From assembly GCA_933822405.4 (NCBI GenBank), contig CAKOGP040001980.1:124001-188000 (forward strand): DNA of 64,000 bases. The letters are read 5' to 3'. Source of the stretch: Cylindrotheca closterium. Lineage: Eukaryota > Bacillariophyta > Bacillariophyceae > Bacillariales > Bacillariaceae. Below the pieces are notes generated by a model. That model was not told where the DNA came from. It made no database searches and worked only from the letters and a program-made list of their open reading frames with translations. Position numbers and translations under genes: made by a program. The first letter of the stretch is position 1. The number at the start of each line of letters is the position of its first letter. This document shows, one piece after another, positions 40,817 to 52,945 of this stretch.

Positions 40817-43756
40817 ATGGAAGTTGGAGAACCTCCCGTTGCCGAGAGCCAAGACTATGCGCTACGGTTCGAGGATTTGACCGTTGATGATGATTTACCA
40901 TTGACCGATCGGATCGCCCGTTACTGTCGTTCGGGGATTGCCTTACAGAGACTGGTTCATGTCAAAATGTTGGCGGAAACTTCCGAAGTGATTGGGTAAG
41001 ATATATTTATGTTACAGCAAGGGCAACGGAGATGTCATTTTTGTCCAAGGACGATTCCCTCATGATTCATTCGATTTCATTGTCATTGCTACGCATTCAG
41101 AACAAGAATGACAATCGCCGCATTGATTCCTCTTTTACCGCAGCTTGTTGTAGATCAAGAGAGTGTAATTCGGCAACATTTAGCATCACAGATACTGCCA
41201 TTGGCATTGGTATCCATGGTTACAAATGTGGGTCATGGTCAACCGTACAAGGTTTCACAAATGCTCGAGGATAGATCGATTCGAAAAGTCTATGACTCGC
41301 AAGGATACGAAATTGTCACGACCGCAGTTGTTGGATATCTTAATAAGTTAATACAAGATCCAGATGTCGATGTTCGGAGGTCCGCATCTGATTCCTTGGC
41401 TGGATTGGCCATGCAAGTTCGAAAAGACGACATTGCCAAAGCAATTCTTCCGATACCACTCCAATTGGCGATGTCACCGAAATCATCAAAGAGACAACTG
41501 TCACCTGAACAAGAAAGTCATATGGAGGAATTGAGAATCACAGCGGCAAACTTGTTGGCGGAGTTGGGTGGTGCTGCCGAAAAAGATGGGGTTCCGGTCA
41601 ATGTAGTTCGCGAATCAATCTTGCCAGCTGTTCTTTCCTTGTGCGATGATCCTGGTTTCAGAGCGCGAAGGGCAGCTGCACAGGCTTTGCCTCGGGTGTT
41701 GGCTGGAACAACAATGGCAGATGCCAAATCTACAGTACTGCCAGCGTTTGAAGTTCTCAGCAAGGATGAGGTGTACAGAGTTAGAAAAAGTACGGGTGAA
41801 TGCTTGGTAGATATGAGCCGATCCATGATGATTATAGCGAGCAAAGAACGAGACCCTGCTGCAGTCAATGCGCTGAGACGCAATTCGCTCATTCCAATTG
41901 CGGAGTCTCTCTTGGTGGATACCAACAAGTTTGTGAGACACGGAATGATGCAATTTTTGGGGCCATTTTTGGCGTCATTTTATCCATTTGTTGATTCTGC
42001 TTTGTATACTATCTTGCCTGGAAGCTCAGAGTCTGATGGAAGCAATCATTCCGGCATCGTTGCACAATTCTTCCCACATGCCAGTAGTATGGTTAGTCGG
42101 TTAAATTCATCAGCTGCCGCAACAACGAGTGCACCAACGCCAACTTTGGCATCAATCAACACAGAAACTGAAACACCGTTGATAAAGGAACTGCAAAAGG
42201 CTCTGCCCCAATTTATTGGAGCAAGTCGATCCTCAGCAGTTTCCTTAAAGGCTGTAGTATCGCACCGGCAAAAGTACCGTCCAGATCCAGAAGACATCAA
42301 AGCAATTGTTGGAAGACTTCTGCATCACTTCACGGGGTTGGCAAAGGTTATAACGGGAGACGAAAACACTGACGCTGAAATGAGGGTGTACTGCGCATAT
42401 TCCTATCCAGCAGTGGTTCTATTGCTCGGTCCAGAGAATTGGGAAGGGCAATTGAAGGACTGCTTCAAGACTCTTCTGAATCCAAACTATGGCTTGGGTG
42501 AAAAGGCTGAAACGGCAATACCTCCACTCCCAGTCAAGCGGTGTCTAGCCTCTAGTCTGCACACGGTAGCACATATTTTGGGCCCACGAATCTCTGCGTT
42601 TGATATTATGCCAATCTTCCGCGACTTCTTCCTTCGGGATACGGATGAATCGGTTAGATTGAACATGATTCGAAACTTCCCTACTTTATTGTCACTTTTG
42701 GATCCAGCCACGCGTCAACAGTATCTGATATTATGGTGCGAAATGATTCAGGGCGACGAAGTTCTCGGTGCTTTGAAGAGAAGTGCTACAAATCCTTTGG
42801 TTTTGAACTGGAGGCAGAGAAACTGTGTATCAAGAAGCATTGCCGACATTTTGGTGATGATGGACGCAGTATTCGTTCACACGTATCTATGGCCGATTCT
42901 GAAGCTTGTTCTGACTGACTCCATTAGTCTGGTACGAGATGATGCCATCTGGGCTATTCCAATTTTGCTCAAGGCACTGTGCTCGGAAAATGTCATTATG
43001 GATAAAACTGGTGGGGATGCGATGAGATCGAAAGAGAGGTGGAGTGCAAATGCTTGCCAAGAAGTCATCCATTGGCTGTGGGAATCTATCCTAAAAATGA
43101 CACCGTCAAAGAGTACTGGGAAACTTACATCAAATGGGAGAAATAGCAACTTTAGTCAACGCCAACTGTACTGTCAGATCTGCACAGCACTTGCTTTGGC
43201 TATACAATTCGGCGACGGCTTGAAAGATCCAGATGATCCGGTTTTGGAGCTCGAAAACAAGTTTTCAACGCATCTCTCGGCACAAGATATCACAGAATAT
43301 GGTCCCTATCGAAGGTTGTCCGATTCTGAAAGGTCTCATTTGGTCGGTTTACTCGCCAACGACATGCTACCTGTTGCGATTAACTTTAAGGACGACGGCG
43401 TTACAAATGTTCGTCGATCGCTTCTCAAGACTCTTCATTTGATGCCCCACGATTTCACACACTTCCCTGCGTTCCAAGAAGCCACGAGTGTATTAGAGGA
43501 AGAAGTACAAACTTGGGAGAGTTTCGACGGCATGCAGCAAAACAACCCGCCTGCTCCACCTGTCCCAGCGCAGAAGGCAAGAGCAGTAGTGCCAGCCCAG
43601 CACCAAGAGTACCAAAATGGAGTGTCCTCTGATGAGAAGACCAGAGTAGATGTCCACGATGATGGAAAAGGAGGTAAAAAGAAATCCTCAAAAGGCAGGC
43701 GAAAAGAGCAGACATCAGAAACTGGGTTTGTAACACATAATCTGGCTAGCATATAA
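40817..43756 (+). CDS. HEAT-repeat protein phosphatase 4/2A regulatory subunit-like
   Basis: Exons 40817-40995 and 41101-43756 join over a 105-bp intron (GTAAGA..CAG), giving EVIG|TRMTIAALIPLLPQL; 944 residues. HEAT repeats run nearly throughout (LIPLLPQLVVDQESVIRQH, DVDVRRSASDSLAGLA, DPGFRARRAAAQALPRV, RDDAIWAIPILLKAL), separated near residues 350-390 by a Ser/Thr-rich linker. Pattern and size are closest to PPP4R1-type scaffolds that hold phosphatase catalytic subunits. The tail is Lys-rich. Family assignment moderate, HEAT scaffold certain. Confidence 0.82.
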
Positions 43757-43949
43757 AGATAAACATTATGTCAGCGAGTACTACGTTGGTTTTCTTTTCT
43801 GCCTCCTGCCTCACTGGGATGATTCTTTTCGTGGGTACGTCGTGCCCCTCGAAAAGTGCGCGCACCACCTCGAAACTAAAACTTTTCATCGGAGGGAATT
43901 GTACCGGTGCGGTTTGTCGTCACATTGATCTGATCGTGACTTCGGCACC

Positions 43950-45125
43950 ATGGGGTGTTTTCAATCTAGCCTCACAAACCGGTCAGTTGGGCGGCTGCTT
44001 GCAGCCAGCCCCCCTGGCGAAAAGATGGAGGACGAAAGCGTCGCCTCTTTATCCGATGTAGTCACTGTCGAGGCGTCCAATATGCAGAGAGGAGCTGTGA
44101 TTTCGAGTCCTGTCCCAGTGTCACCCATCCATGATGAAGCAGAGGAAGCTGTGGGAGATTCTTCTCATGGTGATGATGGAACTGATGAGAAGCCACAGCA
44201 CGAACAGCTGAATGCGACGACTGGAGATCTCGAGTCAATATCAAACCAAAGCATCCAAAACATGACTGAGGCAACTGATCTTGTCCAAAGAAGAACGAGG
44301 AGCAGTGCTCAGAGCGCGGGTTCTTCAGATCGGCGAGAAGAAGAATCTATCAAATTGGATAGAGAGAAAGACTTTAGCTCACCATCAAAGGCAAAGCGTA
44401 TACGTCGACGGATAGATGGATCACCAATTTTTCCTGCTTGCAACATGCCTCGAAAGACAGTCTATCTTTTTCGTCATGGATACTCCCAAGGACAAGCAGC
44501 GCAGAAAAATGGATTGGATAGAAAGACAGATCAGAGCCTTCGTGATTGTGCTTTGACTGAAAGAGGAATTGAAGAAGCTAGAGCAATCCCCAAGCAGTTC
44601 TTAGGCGACGAAAGGGATTCTATCGAAGTTGTCTTTTCATCTCCTCTTACTCGGGCACTTCACACCTCCATTCTTGGTTTTCCAAATAAAAACATCATAT
44701 GTCATTTTGATCTTGGAGAAATAGGGACCAAAGCTCCCGAGAACATACCAAGGAAAATGGCAGCTGTCTTGCAAGATCTTCGCGAAGACATAGAAAAACG
44801 CGACGATAGCTTGACACTCGACACAACAACATTTCAACCTTCAACCTGGCCGCGGGATACTGCTCCTGGAGTTATTAAGAAGGAAAAAGTCAAGAAGTTC
44901 TTCCAGTGGCTGTACAAAGAGCGTCAAGAAAGTGTGTTTGCGGTGGTGTGTCATCATAATGTCATCAAGACTGTGGTCATCAATGGAGAAAAGCTACGAC
45001 CAAAGAATGCTGAACTAATATCGTGTAGCTTGGACTCGAATGGCGAACTCTTTGCTCTCAACGATCCCGAGAAACACGAGGAATTGCCAGTTGCCGCTCT
45101 GGACTTTGAATCGATTGCTACCTGA
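43950..45125 (+). CDS. Histidine phosphatase (phosphoglycerate-mutase-like) with N-myristoylation signal
   Basis: 391 residues. The start MGCFQSS fits the N-myristoylation pattern, and Cys3 could be palmitoylated, so it is probably membrane-tethered. A Ser/Glu-rich region fills residues 20-165. The catalytic domain begins TVYLFRHGYSQG (RHG motif with the phospho-accepting His), continues with SSPLTRALHTS and ends VVCHHNVIK, containing the second catalytic His. Members are phosphatases or mutases; the substrate is unknown. Confidence 0.85.
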   Translation: MGCFQSSLTNRSVGRLLAASPPGEKMEDESVASLSDVVTVEASNMQRGAVISSPVPVSPIHDEAEEAVGDSSHGDDGTDEKPQHEQLNATTGDLESISNQSIQNMTEATDLVQRRTRSSAQSAGSSDRREEESIKLDREKDFSSPSKAKRIRRRIDGSPIFPACNMPRKTVYLFRHGYSQGQAAQKNGLDRKTDQSLRDCALTERGIEEARAIPKQFLGDERDSIEVVFSSPLTRALHTSILGFPNKNIICHFDLGEIGTKAPENIPRKMAAVLQDLREDIEKRDDSLTLDTTTFQPSTWPRDTAPGVIKKEKVKKFFQWLYKERQESVFAVVCHHNVIKTVVINGEKLRPKNAELISCSLDSNGELFALNDPEKHEELPVAALDFESIAT

Positions 45126-45341
45126 GATCACTTGGTACTACCTATGCTTCGAGATGAGTGCAATCTTTTTGCAATGATTCTGCCTGGTGACGAGAGACTC
45201 ATCGTTTGGTATGACGAACCCAAGAAGAAGCAGTGTTTGCGGTCATCATAAAACACACTTTTCTATCCAATCGAGTTCCTGAAAGGTTTCATGGCATCTG
45301 ACAGGCATTACCTACAACAAGGAGATACGCAATAGTATCTG

Positions 45342-45700
45342 CTACTCGTGGTGCTTGCATTGATGTTGGCTGCTGGATTCACAGGAAAAAGAAGATTGTA
45401 CTGAAGCACTTTGACTTTTTTCAACTGGTGCAACCAGTAATCGGGCTCCTCGAGATGACGAGGCCGAGGTTGCCTTCTTGACAGTTTTGGGAGCCTTTTT
45501 TGAATTGGCACCAGGCAGGGTGGTATCTGGTACTGCTGCTGGGGCCATCACAGGCACCGTGACAGGCATCACGATGGGCACTGAAACAGGAACAAAGGCG
45601 ACAGGGACGCCGACCCACCGATAACAGGTGCCGTAGTCTGAGCTATAGCTCCAACTATTAAAACGAGAAACAGGACAGTGTTGAATGCATGCCGGTACAT
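45342..45700 (-). pseudogene. Small Pro/Val-rich secreted-protein gene, frame-broken or containing a very short intron
   Basis: An ATG at 45698-45700 opens a clear signal peptide (MYRHAFNTVLFLVLIVGAIA) that continues to QTTAPVIG and then stops at a TGA. Another frame downstream carries PVTVPVMAPAAVPDT and Lys/Ser-rich residues to a stop at 45342. A one-base slip or a 38-base GTGGGT..CAG intron would join them, the latter unusually short. I cannot tell which. Low support. Confidence 0.35.
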
Positions 45701-46201
45701 CTTCACATGAGAGATTTTTGAATTTTTGACACTACAGTAGGTACGTGTACGTGTATCATAGAAGGCTCAGACTCGGACGTCGTAACATGGAGGCATTGAT
45801 GGCGCTTTCGGATTCCAATCTTACATTTTTTTTACATGGAAAAAAAGAAAATCCAAGTAGGCACGATGTTAGATGTTAGTTTCGTCTTATTTGTCAAACA
45901 AGCTGCAGGGCAACTCTTAGTTCTACTCTCTGGTTCTATTTTCTTCAGATAAAGTTCTCTCTCTCTCTTTACCTGCTGAGAACAACATCTACTATATTGA
46001 ATATGCAGTAAAAACGTATCATACATCCTGCGTCTATGGACGTCAGTTTCATGAACAGCATGATTGGTGGCTATTGCCTCTGGCTGGCTACCTAGACAAC
46101 AACAATACAACGCAATGAAATCGAATTCAAAGAATCATGAAATATTCAGAATCTATTTATTATTATACAAATTTGATAGTAGCGGGTGTATCATATCTTC
46201 T
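45701..46201. other. Intergenic region
   Basis: 501 bp with no credible gene; includes a GTAC cluster at 45733-45755. Confidence 0.4.
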
Positions 46202-46633
46202 TTACAGCTTGATGTTGAATCCGCTGTTCTCATCTGGAAGCCTGTTTCCCCAGTCAAGAGTAACGTTTGATGTTCGTTGTTTCTTGGGTGGGCTGCAGTT
46301 CATGACAATGAAATCTTCATCATCACTGTCGTAGATTGGAGATGCTCGTTTCAATGTCCAGTTATCGTTGACATCTTCATCGAAAGTCTTTTCGACAAAG
46401 ATGGAAGAGATTGATTTACTCGAAGTATCCAGAGGGCCATTTCGTGACTGGCCAGTAGTCTCAGTAGCACGAAAGGCATTGCGTTCAGAGAGCACGGAAA
46501 CCTTCTTGGAACGAACTTCCAGTTTGGGTTTCATCAATTGCTTGGGTTTAGTTGGCTGCACCAACATCACGGAATCGGGAGAGTAGGAGCGAGGACGGCG
46601 GCGGGAGATAGGGGATCGGGTGGAAGCAGTCAT
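46202..46633 (-). CDS. Small unrecognised basic/phospho-rich protein
   Basis: 143 residues from the ATG at 46633 (a longer frame starts at TTG). It has basic RRRPRSYSP, SKKVSVLSERNAF, acidic KRASPIYDSDDED and a CSPPKKQR stretch, so it looks like a disordered nuclear protein with possible phosphosites. An E2F-like GCGGGAAA lies about 190 bp upstream (46822-46829). No domain recognised. Confidence 0.55.
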   Translation of the reverse strand: MTASTRSPISRRRPRSYSPDSVMLVQPTKPKQLMKPKLEVRSKKVSVLSERNAFRATETTGQSRNGPLDTSSKSISSIFVEKTFDEDVNDNWTLKRASPIYDSDDEDFIVMNCSPPKKQRTSNVTLDWGNRLPDENSGFNIKL

Positions 46634-46821
46634 TGTATTGTGGTGCAAAATTGTGATGGAGGCAGATTCAAATCCAATTTGTGTGGGATAGAAGGAGCGG
46701 GGAAAAGTGAGAATGTGAGAGTATGCGCGGAAAATATTCAACGAATCCTGTGAACGGAAATCTCCCTCCAATAACGGATTAGGTGGGACTGCTGGTACAT
46801 TTCCAAGGTGAAAGATCCGTA

Positions 46822-46829
46822 GCGGGAAA
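46822..46829. promoter_or_regulatory. E2F-like site GCGGGAAA
   Basis: Exact match to one form of the E2F/DP consensus on the minus strand. Position is upstream of the small basic protein gene (minus strand). Function is inferred only. Confidence 0.4.
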
Positions 46830-47496
46830 AGTTAACCGCAAAGAATAACCGCCGTCGATTTAATTCGATTTCTTCGATTTATTTCGATTTCGCGGTTCAA
46901 ATATTCCCTCCCAAAAAATCACCCGGATGCTAGAGCGTGACACTCACATTTCCGTCGATGACCCGTTTCTTTGATGTCATCTTGGGTGAATTATTAACAC
47001 TGAGTCGCTGAAGAGGGCGACGACTGTTGGAAGGCTTTACTCCCATTGATGGATTTTCGGTGTTCATCACTTCAGTGTTCATGGTTTGGCTTTTTTGGCT
47101 ATGCAGGATACAATGTTATTGTTGTTGTGTTCTGTGAGAAACGTGACCATTGGCTCAAAGCGAGCCAAAATGTAACGGATTTCTTCGAGTGTGCCTCGCG
47201 GCAACGGCTAGTCTCTTGTAAAAAGCGCCAACGGTCAGAATTTCGAACATTTTAATTATGATAGGGTTAAAGTTGGCTCAAAAGTGTTAAGTAAAAAAAT
47301 ACAAGTAAACGCACATACAGCTTCCGTTTAGTTTTAGTTGACTGTGCTTTTACGTTTCGTGTTGATGGGCAGACACCATGCCTTTTCGACCAACAAAACC
47401 CAATACCGCGGAAGCAGCCCAGTTGACGATCGAGGACAGTCGTCAATTTTGTTTTTTCAAAGCGGAGAGTCCACTCAATCTGCCACCATTGTTTAG

Positions 47497-47504
47497 TTTG
47501 GCGC
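47497..47504. promoter_or_regulatory. E2F-like site TTTGGCGC
   Basis: Exact core match, about 45 bp before the importin start codon. Confidence 0.4.
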
Positions 47505-47547
47505 AAAAGTTTCTTCTTAGCCAACAGTAACAGTGGACATTAATAAA

Positions 47548-50500
47548 ATGGCATTGTCTACTGACGCCACGCAGCTCTCTGCTCTATTGGCGGTGCTCAC
47601 TCAGCCTGACACAGAAGCTATCCGACAGGCTGAAGTTGCATTGAAACCGTTGCTGAAGGATCCCAGATGTGTTCCTGCATTGGTGGAAATATTGAAGTCG
47701 AAAGATACACAGGTAGGTTCGCAACTCTTTCCTATAGGTTTTTTCAGTGGCAATAGCTGACAATGACGCGCCTCCTTCCACCAACAGACTCCACCAGTCC
47801 GTCACATTGCTGGTATCCTTTTGAGGAAACGCCTTCCAGGGCATTATGGCAAGTTTGACTTGCCAACAAAAACCGCATTGAAAACAGAAATCCTTGCTAT
47901 ACTGTCAAGTGAGCCCGAGCGAACCGTGAGAAATGGAGTTGTTGGTGTCGCCGCGTCTTTGGCAAAGCTTGAGTGCACTGCTGGAGGTACATCGTGGCCC
48001 GAGTTGTTTCAATTTATTGCCGCTGCTGCCGCGGCGGATGCCCAACAAGCCGAAGCACGCGAGCTTGCATTTTGGTTGCTTCAGGAAATGACAGATACCA
48101 TTGGAATGCATTTGAAGGATCAATTTCAACCAATCTGTGGTTTGTTTTCTAAAGCACTTGTTCCGAATGAAGATGCCAAAGTTCAAAAGGCAGCCACCAA
48201 AGCCTTGGGACAACTTCTTTCCTTCCTTGCAGACGAACCTGAAGTTGACGTTTTTGCTGGATTGATTCCCCCAATTTTGCAAGTTGCGGCTCAGCAAAGA
48301 AGTGACGAGGAACTCTTGTCAACTGTTTTAGATGTTCTTTATGATCTTGCCTATTCACCTTCGCCTGCTGTCACACAGCACTTGATCCCAATGGTTCAAT
48401 TTGGGCTTGAATGCATCAAACTTCAAGATTTAGAGATGGGAGTCAGAGATTCGGCTGCTTTGGTCATTGCTACCCTGGCAGAAGCAAAACCAAAGACTTT
48501 TGGAAAGGAAGAAGCTTTGGTTGCACAAGTTCTGGAAGTGTTGTTTGGATTAATTGAAAATTCCCCCGACTCTGCAGCCGGTGCCTTGTTTGAATCGAAT
48601 CCTGCATGGAGAGAAGACTTAGAGAACGACGAGGATGGCGATTTCGATCCCGATGAATTAGATTCTCCTACGGAGACTTCGATGGCTCAGGGTACATTGG
48701 ATATGCTTGCCTGCGAACTGCCAAAGAAATACATTTTTTCACCGGCCGTTACGCGGTGTGTCCAGCGTTTGTCTTCTCCTCAACCGAATCATCGAAAGGC
48801 TGGTATTGCTGGTCTTGGAGTTATTGCTGAAGGTTGCTCCGAGCCTCTCAGAGAGCATCTTGATGAACTCATGCCTCATGTACTTCAAGCCTCACGCGAT
48901 GGCGACCCACAAGTTCGAGAGTGCGCTTGCTTCTGCCTTGGTCAGATCTCAGAGCACTGCCAACCAGAAGTATTGGCCTATTCCGAACAAATCCTCCCTA
49001 TCGTTTTCGGATTGTTGGATGATCAATCTGTAGCTGTCCAAGCCACGTCCTGTTATGTGCTTGAAATGTTCTGCGAGAGACTTGAGCCTGATGCTGTTAG
49101 ACCGCTATTGGATTCTTTGGTGAAGAAACTCGCGGCTATGTTGGAGAGTACCAACAAAAGAAGTGTGCAAGAAATGGCTGTAGCTGCCCTTGCTGCCACC
49201 GCAGTTGCCGCCGAGGAAGAATTCACTCCCTATGTTGGTGGCGTCGCAACTCTCATGACAAAGTGTATGGCAGTGACTGAAGAGCGACTCTTCTCTTTGC
49301 GCGGACGTGCTCTTGAGTGTATGGGTCACATGGCGATTGCGGTTGGTCGTGAAACCTTTCGCCCATACTTCCAAGCAACCATGGAGTGTGCTTGTGAAGG
49401 ATTGACCCGCGACTCCACCGACTTGCATGAGTTTGCGTATGCTGTGTTTGCCAACTTGGCAAAGGTCATGAAGGAAGAGTTTGCTCCTGCCTTGCCAGAA
49501 TTGGTGCCACACCTTGTACAAGTTATTGGCACAGACGAGGGACAACTCGAACCTGCCGAAGATGCTGAGAAGGTATGTGTTTTGTGTGCTTGCATCAAAT
49601 CGAATTTGAACATTCCCGCTTATTTCTTACCAGCGAGAACTTCAATCCTTGTTGTATGTTACTCCACAGGGAGGACAATTCAATGCTTTTGATGACTCTG
49701 ATGGCGAAGATGAAGAAGGTGGAAACTATGTCTTGCATGTTCGCACCGCTCTCCTTGAAGTTAAGAAGGGAGCTATTACAGCGGTTGGTGAAATGGCAGC
49801 ACATACTGGTGGGCAATTCTGTCCACATTTGGAGAGCGTAATGCAGGTGTTGCAGAAGGCTGCAACCAATTGGCACCCGTTGATCAAGTCAGAAGTTGCT
49901 GATGCACTACCAAACCTGGTCGTTCCAAGTGTTGCTGCACACCACAACGGTGAATTGCAATGGACCAAGGGCGATGTCTCTGGAGCTTCCCCAATGAGCG
50001 AGCACACAAGTGCAGTTGTTGCCGCTGTTCTCTTGGAGTTGATGGCCTTGATGAAGGATGACGACAAGACGACTGTAGCAAAGGCATGCGAAGGTGTTCA
50101 GTCAGTTATTGAGCTTTGTGGGCCACATTCTTTTATGCCCATTGCCCAGCAATGTATGCAAAACACACACGAGTTGTTGACTAAGACAGCCCCTTGCCAA
50201 GCAGCAGATGAGCTTTATGGCGAGGCACCAGAAGACGATGACGACCATGATATTGTAACACAAGCTGCCTGCGATCTCGTTGGTGGCTTTTGCAGAGTCA
50301 TGGGTGCCCAATTCGCCCAATATTTGCCACAATTCCTTCCAGCAGTCTGCGACTACGCAAAGTCATCGCGACCGCCTCGCGATCGATCGATGGCTATCGG
50401 ATGGTTGAGTGAAGTTGCACAGGAACTTCAAGGTTCTATTTTTGAACACTGGCAATCGGTGTTCTTGCCTGCTGTTCTTGGTGGACTCGGTGATCCATCG

Positions 50501-50941
50501 GAAGATGTTAAAAGAAACGCTGCATTTTGTGCTGGAGTTTGCTGCGAGCACCTTCGCGAGCGTGTTGCAGATTCGTACCCACAGATTCTTCAGGCTTTGG
50601 AACAACTGTTCCAAATTGACCCAAATGCTACCGAGGCTGCAGCTGCATGCGTCGACAACACCGCAGCATGCGTAGCACGCATGATCATGGCGTCCCCCAC
50701 CCATCTTCCAATGCCCCAAGTGTTACCTGCTGTTCTGAAATTGCTTCCCTTGAAGACTGACATGACCGAAAACGAAACAGTTTACACTTGCCTGCTTGGT
50801 CTGCTTCAAATGAACCAACCTGATGCTATCGCCCAAAAGGCCGAGTTTCGAAGAATATTCAGTGAAGCTACAGCTGCTGGAAGCAAGGTGGAACCAGAGA
50901 TCCAAGAAAAGCTGAAGCATGCACTGCCAGGTCTACAATAA
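47548..50941 (+). CDS. Importin-4-like karyopherin beta
   Basis: Three exons (47548-47712, 47788-49572, 49634-50941; introns 75 and 61 bp, all phase 0), 1085 residues. Start: ATG at 47548; an upstream GTG is not needed. HEAT repeats throughout: LRKRLPGHYGKF, EARELAFWLLQEM, HRKAGIAGLGVIAEGC, DPQVRECACFCLGQISEHC. The acidic DEDGDFDPDELDSPTE and the adjacent MLACELP recall importin-4 (Kap123). It carries ribosomal proteins and histones into the nucleus. Confidence 0.9.
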
Positions 50942-51314
50942 GTCTGTTTAACTAAGTCTATACATCCAAATCTGTTATCTTGCCACTTGACTGTTGCAGA
51001 CAAGGCACAGTAAACGTAAACGAGAGAGTCGAAATATTGATTCATTCGACCAAGTCGCCAGCCTATCCGCGTGCGCTGAATTGAGCAGCGCGTATTTTGA
51101 TTACTTAGTAGTACAAATCAGTTCTGGTCGCGGAAAACGTTGAGATTGGCTAAATAAAGTAGCGCCAAACGGATGTCTAGCGCCAAAACGCATGCTGAAC
51201 TTCTTTTCTTAGACAAAGAGGCAAATTTGGTTCGTTGTGCAAGAAACGCACGAATCTCAGAACCAGAGAAGTCAAGGAAATAAAGTCCCTATAAAGTGCT
51301 TGAGCCGCAATAAG
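50942..51314. other. Intergenic region with two E2F-like sites
   Basis: 373 bp. GCGCCAAA occurs twice, at 51162-51169 and 51180-51187, 18 bp apart, ahead of the next ATG (51315). No gene. Confidence 0.5.
51162..51187. promoter_or_regulatory. Pair of E2F-like GCGCCAAA sites
   Basis: Two identical 8-mers 18 bp apart, about 130-150 bp ahead of the ATG at 51315. Confidence 0.4.
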
Positions 51315-52945
51315 ATGAATAATAATAGTGGACCTTTGGACAATGATCCAACCATGAATGAGACTCCTTCCGTTTATGATCCTGCTCCCTTTGACGCTCC
51401 TTTGGACAATGATCCAACGATGACTGAAGATGCCATGGGGACTTCTCCACAAGCTTACAACTCCAACGATGATGATATGGAGACATGTCCAGAACCTCAC
51501 AACTCCAATGATGATGGCTTCTCGGCCGCAGCTTCTGCCACCGTTGCAGCCGCTTCCGCAACTGCCGCCGCCGCTGGAACATACATGTGGGCAGCTCTCG
51601 ACGCAACAGGAATGGTTTCGAAGCCCGAAGACGGAGAAGAGGAGGAAGAACACAAACCAGACCGCATCGATGCTTTCGACCCTTTTGCAATGTCTGACGA
51701 TGAGGCTCCAGAAGGAATGGATGTTGTTGGTGACTCTGATGATGAACCCAATACTTCTCGAAGTGCTCCAGGAGCAATTGCAGTTGCCAATTTCGATGCA
51801 ACCTACGATAAAAAATTGAAGGGTGATACTGACAGCGACACTGGAGACGAGTCGAATCCCAAAGGCAACGATTCTGACTCTGAGGCAGCCGCTGTTCTCG
51901 TGGCTGCTGTTCCAGACCGTGATGCCGAAGACAAGAGAGAAAGGCGCATGCTTATTGGAGCTGTGTTTCTCGTCTTTTTCCTTGCTATCTTTGCTGGAGC
52001 CTACGCCGGAGTTCAGGTCGAAGAGGAGAGAGTTGAGCAAGCTCGATCCACTGAGTTTGAGACTATTCCATGTAAGCTTTTCGATGCTGTGATACTGTTG
52101 TTGATTGACGTACCTCATTCTAACATTCCGTTGTCTCAGCTTCTTCAGCTATCCCCAAGTGTTTCCCTGGCTCCAACCCAACTCGCGCAACTGCCTTCAT
52201 GCAGGTAGCTCTCGATGGAATGTCTCGCCAAGCTACGTCTACCGAACTTCAACAAGTTCAAAATGCACTCACCGGTGTCTACAACGGAGTTACTGGAGGA
52301 TGTAATGATGTCTATGAAAGAATCATGGAATCCGCATCAGTGGTCAACCAAAACCTAATCACAGACAGCAAGGGAAAAAACCACCTGAGCATTGATTTCA
52401 CCACCAACCTTCGCTGTGATGGATGTACTGCTGAAGAAGAATACCTCTTTAGCCCGTGGCCTTCTGCCTCCAAAGGAAAGGCTTCAACGTCTGCGAAAGG
52501 AAAAGGAACTACCGGCACAACATCTACTAAAACAGGAAAAGGAACTAGCTCAACAGCTGGAGGTGAGCGAAAACTGAGAAGAGGAAATCGTAATGCACGT
52601 GGTGTCCGTGGCATTCGCGACCTTCAATCCGTCGCACCTGCCCCACCAATCTTTGTTAATCCTGGCGGCGTCCCTGCAACTCCCAGTACCGGCAAGGGCA
52701 AGGGAGGAAAGGGCAAGGGCTCGAGCAACACCCGCGCCCAAATGTTCATAGACAGTTTGGATGCAACTCTTCAAACATCAAACCTTCCTCTGAAGAAGGT
52801 GAAGGCTGCATACATATACGAGCAAACGGCAGTTTGGAAGGGCGAGAAGCTGAAACTCAAGCCAACCAAAAAAGAGAAAAAGAAGGATGGGAAAGGAAAA
52901 GGCACGTCAGATAAGATATCGGCAGGCCGCCGTCGAAGGCACTAA
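51315..52945 (+). CDS. Single-pass membrane protein with acidic N-terminus and Lys/Gly-rich lumenal tail
   Basis: Exons 51315-52071 and 52140-52945 join across a 68-bp intron (GTAAGC..CAG); 520 residues. The N-terminal 210 residues are acidic and Ala-rich, with the octamer PLDNDPTM repeated twice. A membrane span RMLIGAVFLVFFLAIFAGAYA is near residues 213-235. The other side has a small Cys-containing domain (PKCFPGSNPTRATAF, GGCNDVYERI, RCDGCTAEEEYLFSPWP), then Lys/Gly/Ser/Thr repeats (KGKGTTG, GKGKGGKGKG). The repeats recall polycationic proteins of silica deposition, but that is speculation. No enzyme motif. Confidence 0.78.

Larger units (their letters stand above)
46634..47547. other. 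Intergenic region with two E2F-like sites and a TCGATTT repeat
   Basis: 914 bp. GCGGGAAA at 46822-46829; repeated TCGATTT units at 46854-46893 before CGCGGTTC; TTTGGCGC at 47497-47504, about 45 bp before the importin ATG. Frames of 69 and 85 codons here have no family features and start is unsupported. Confidence 0.5.

Noticed and set aside
51177..52118. 313-codon minus-strand frame opposite the Lys/Gly-rich gene
   Set aside because: Antisense of low-complexity coding sequence; no family features; overlaps E2F-like promoter DNA.
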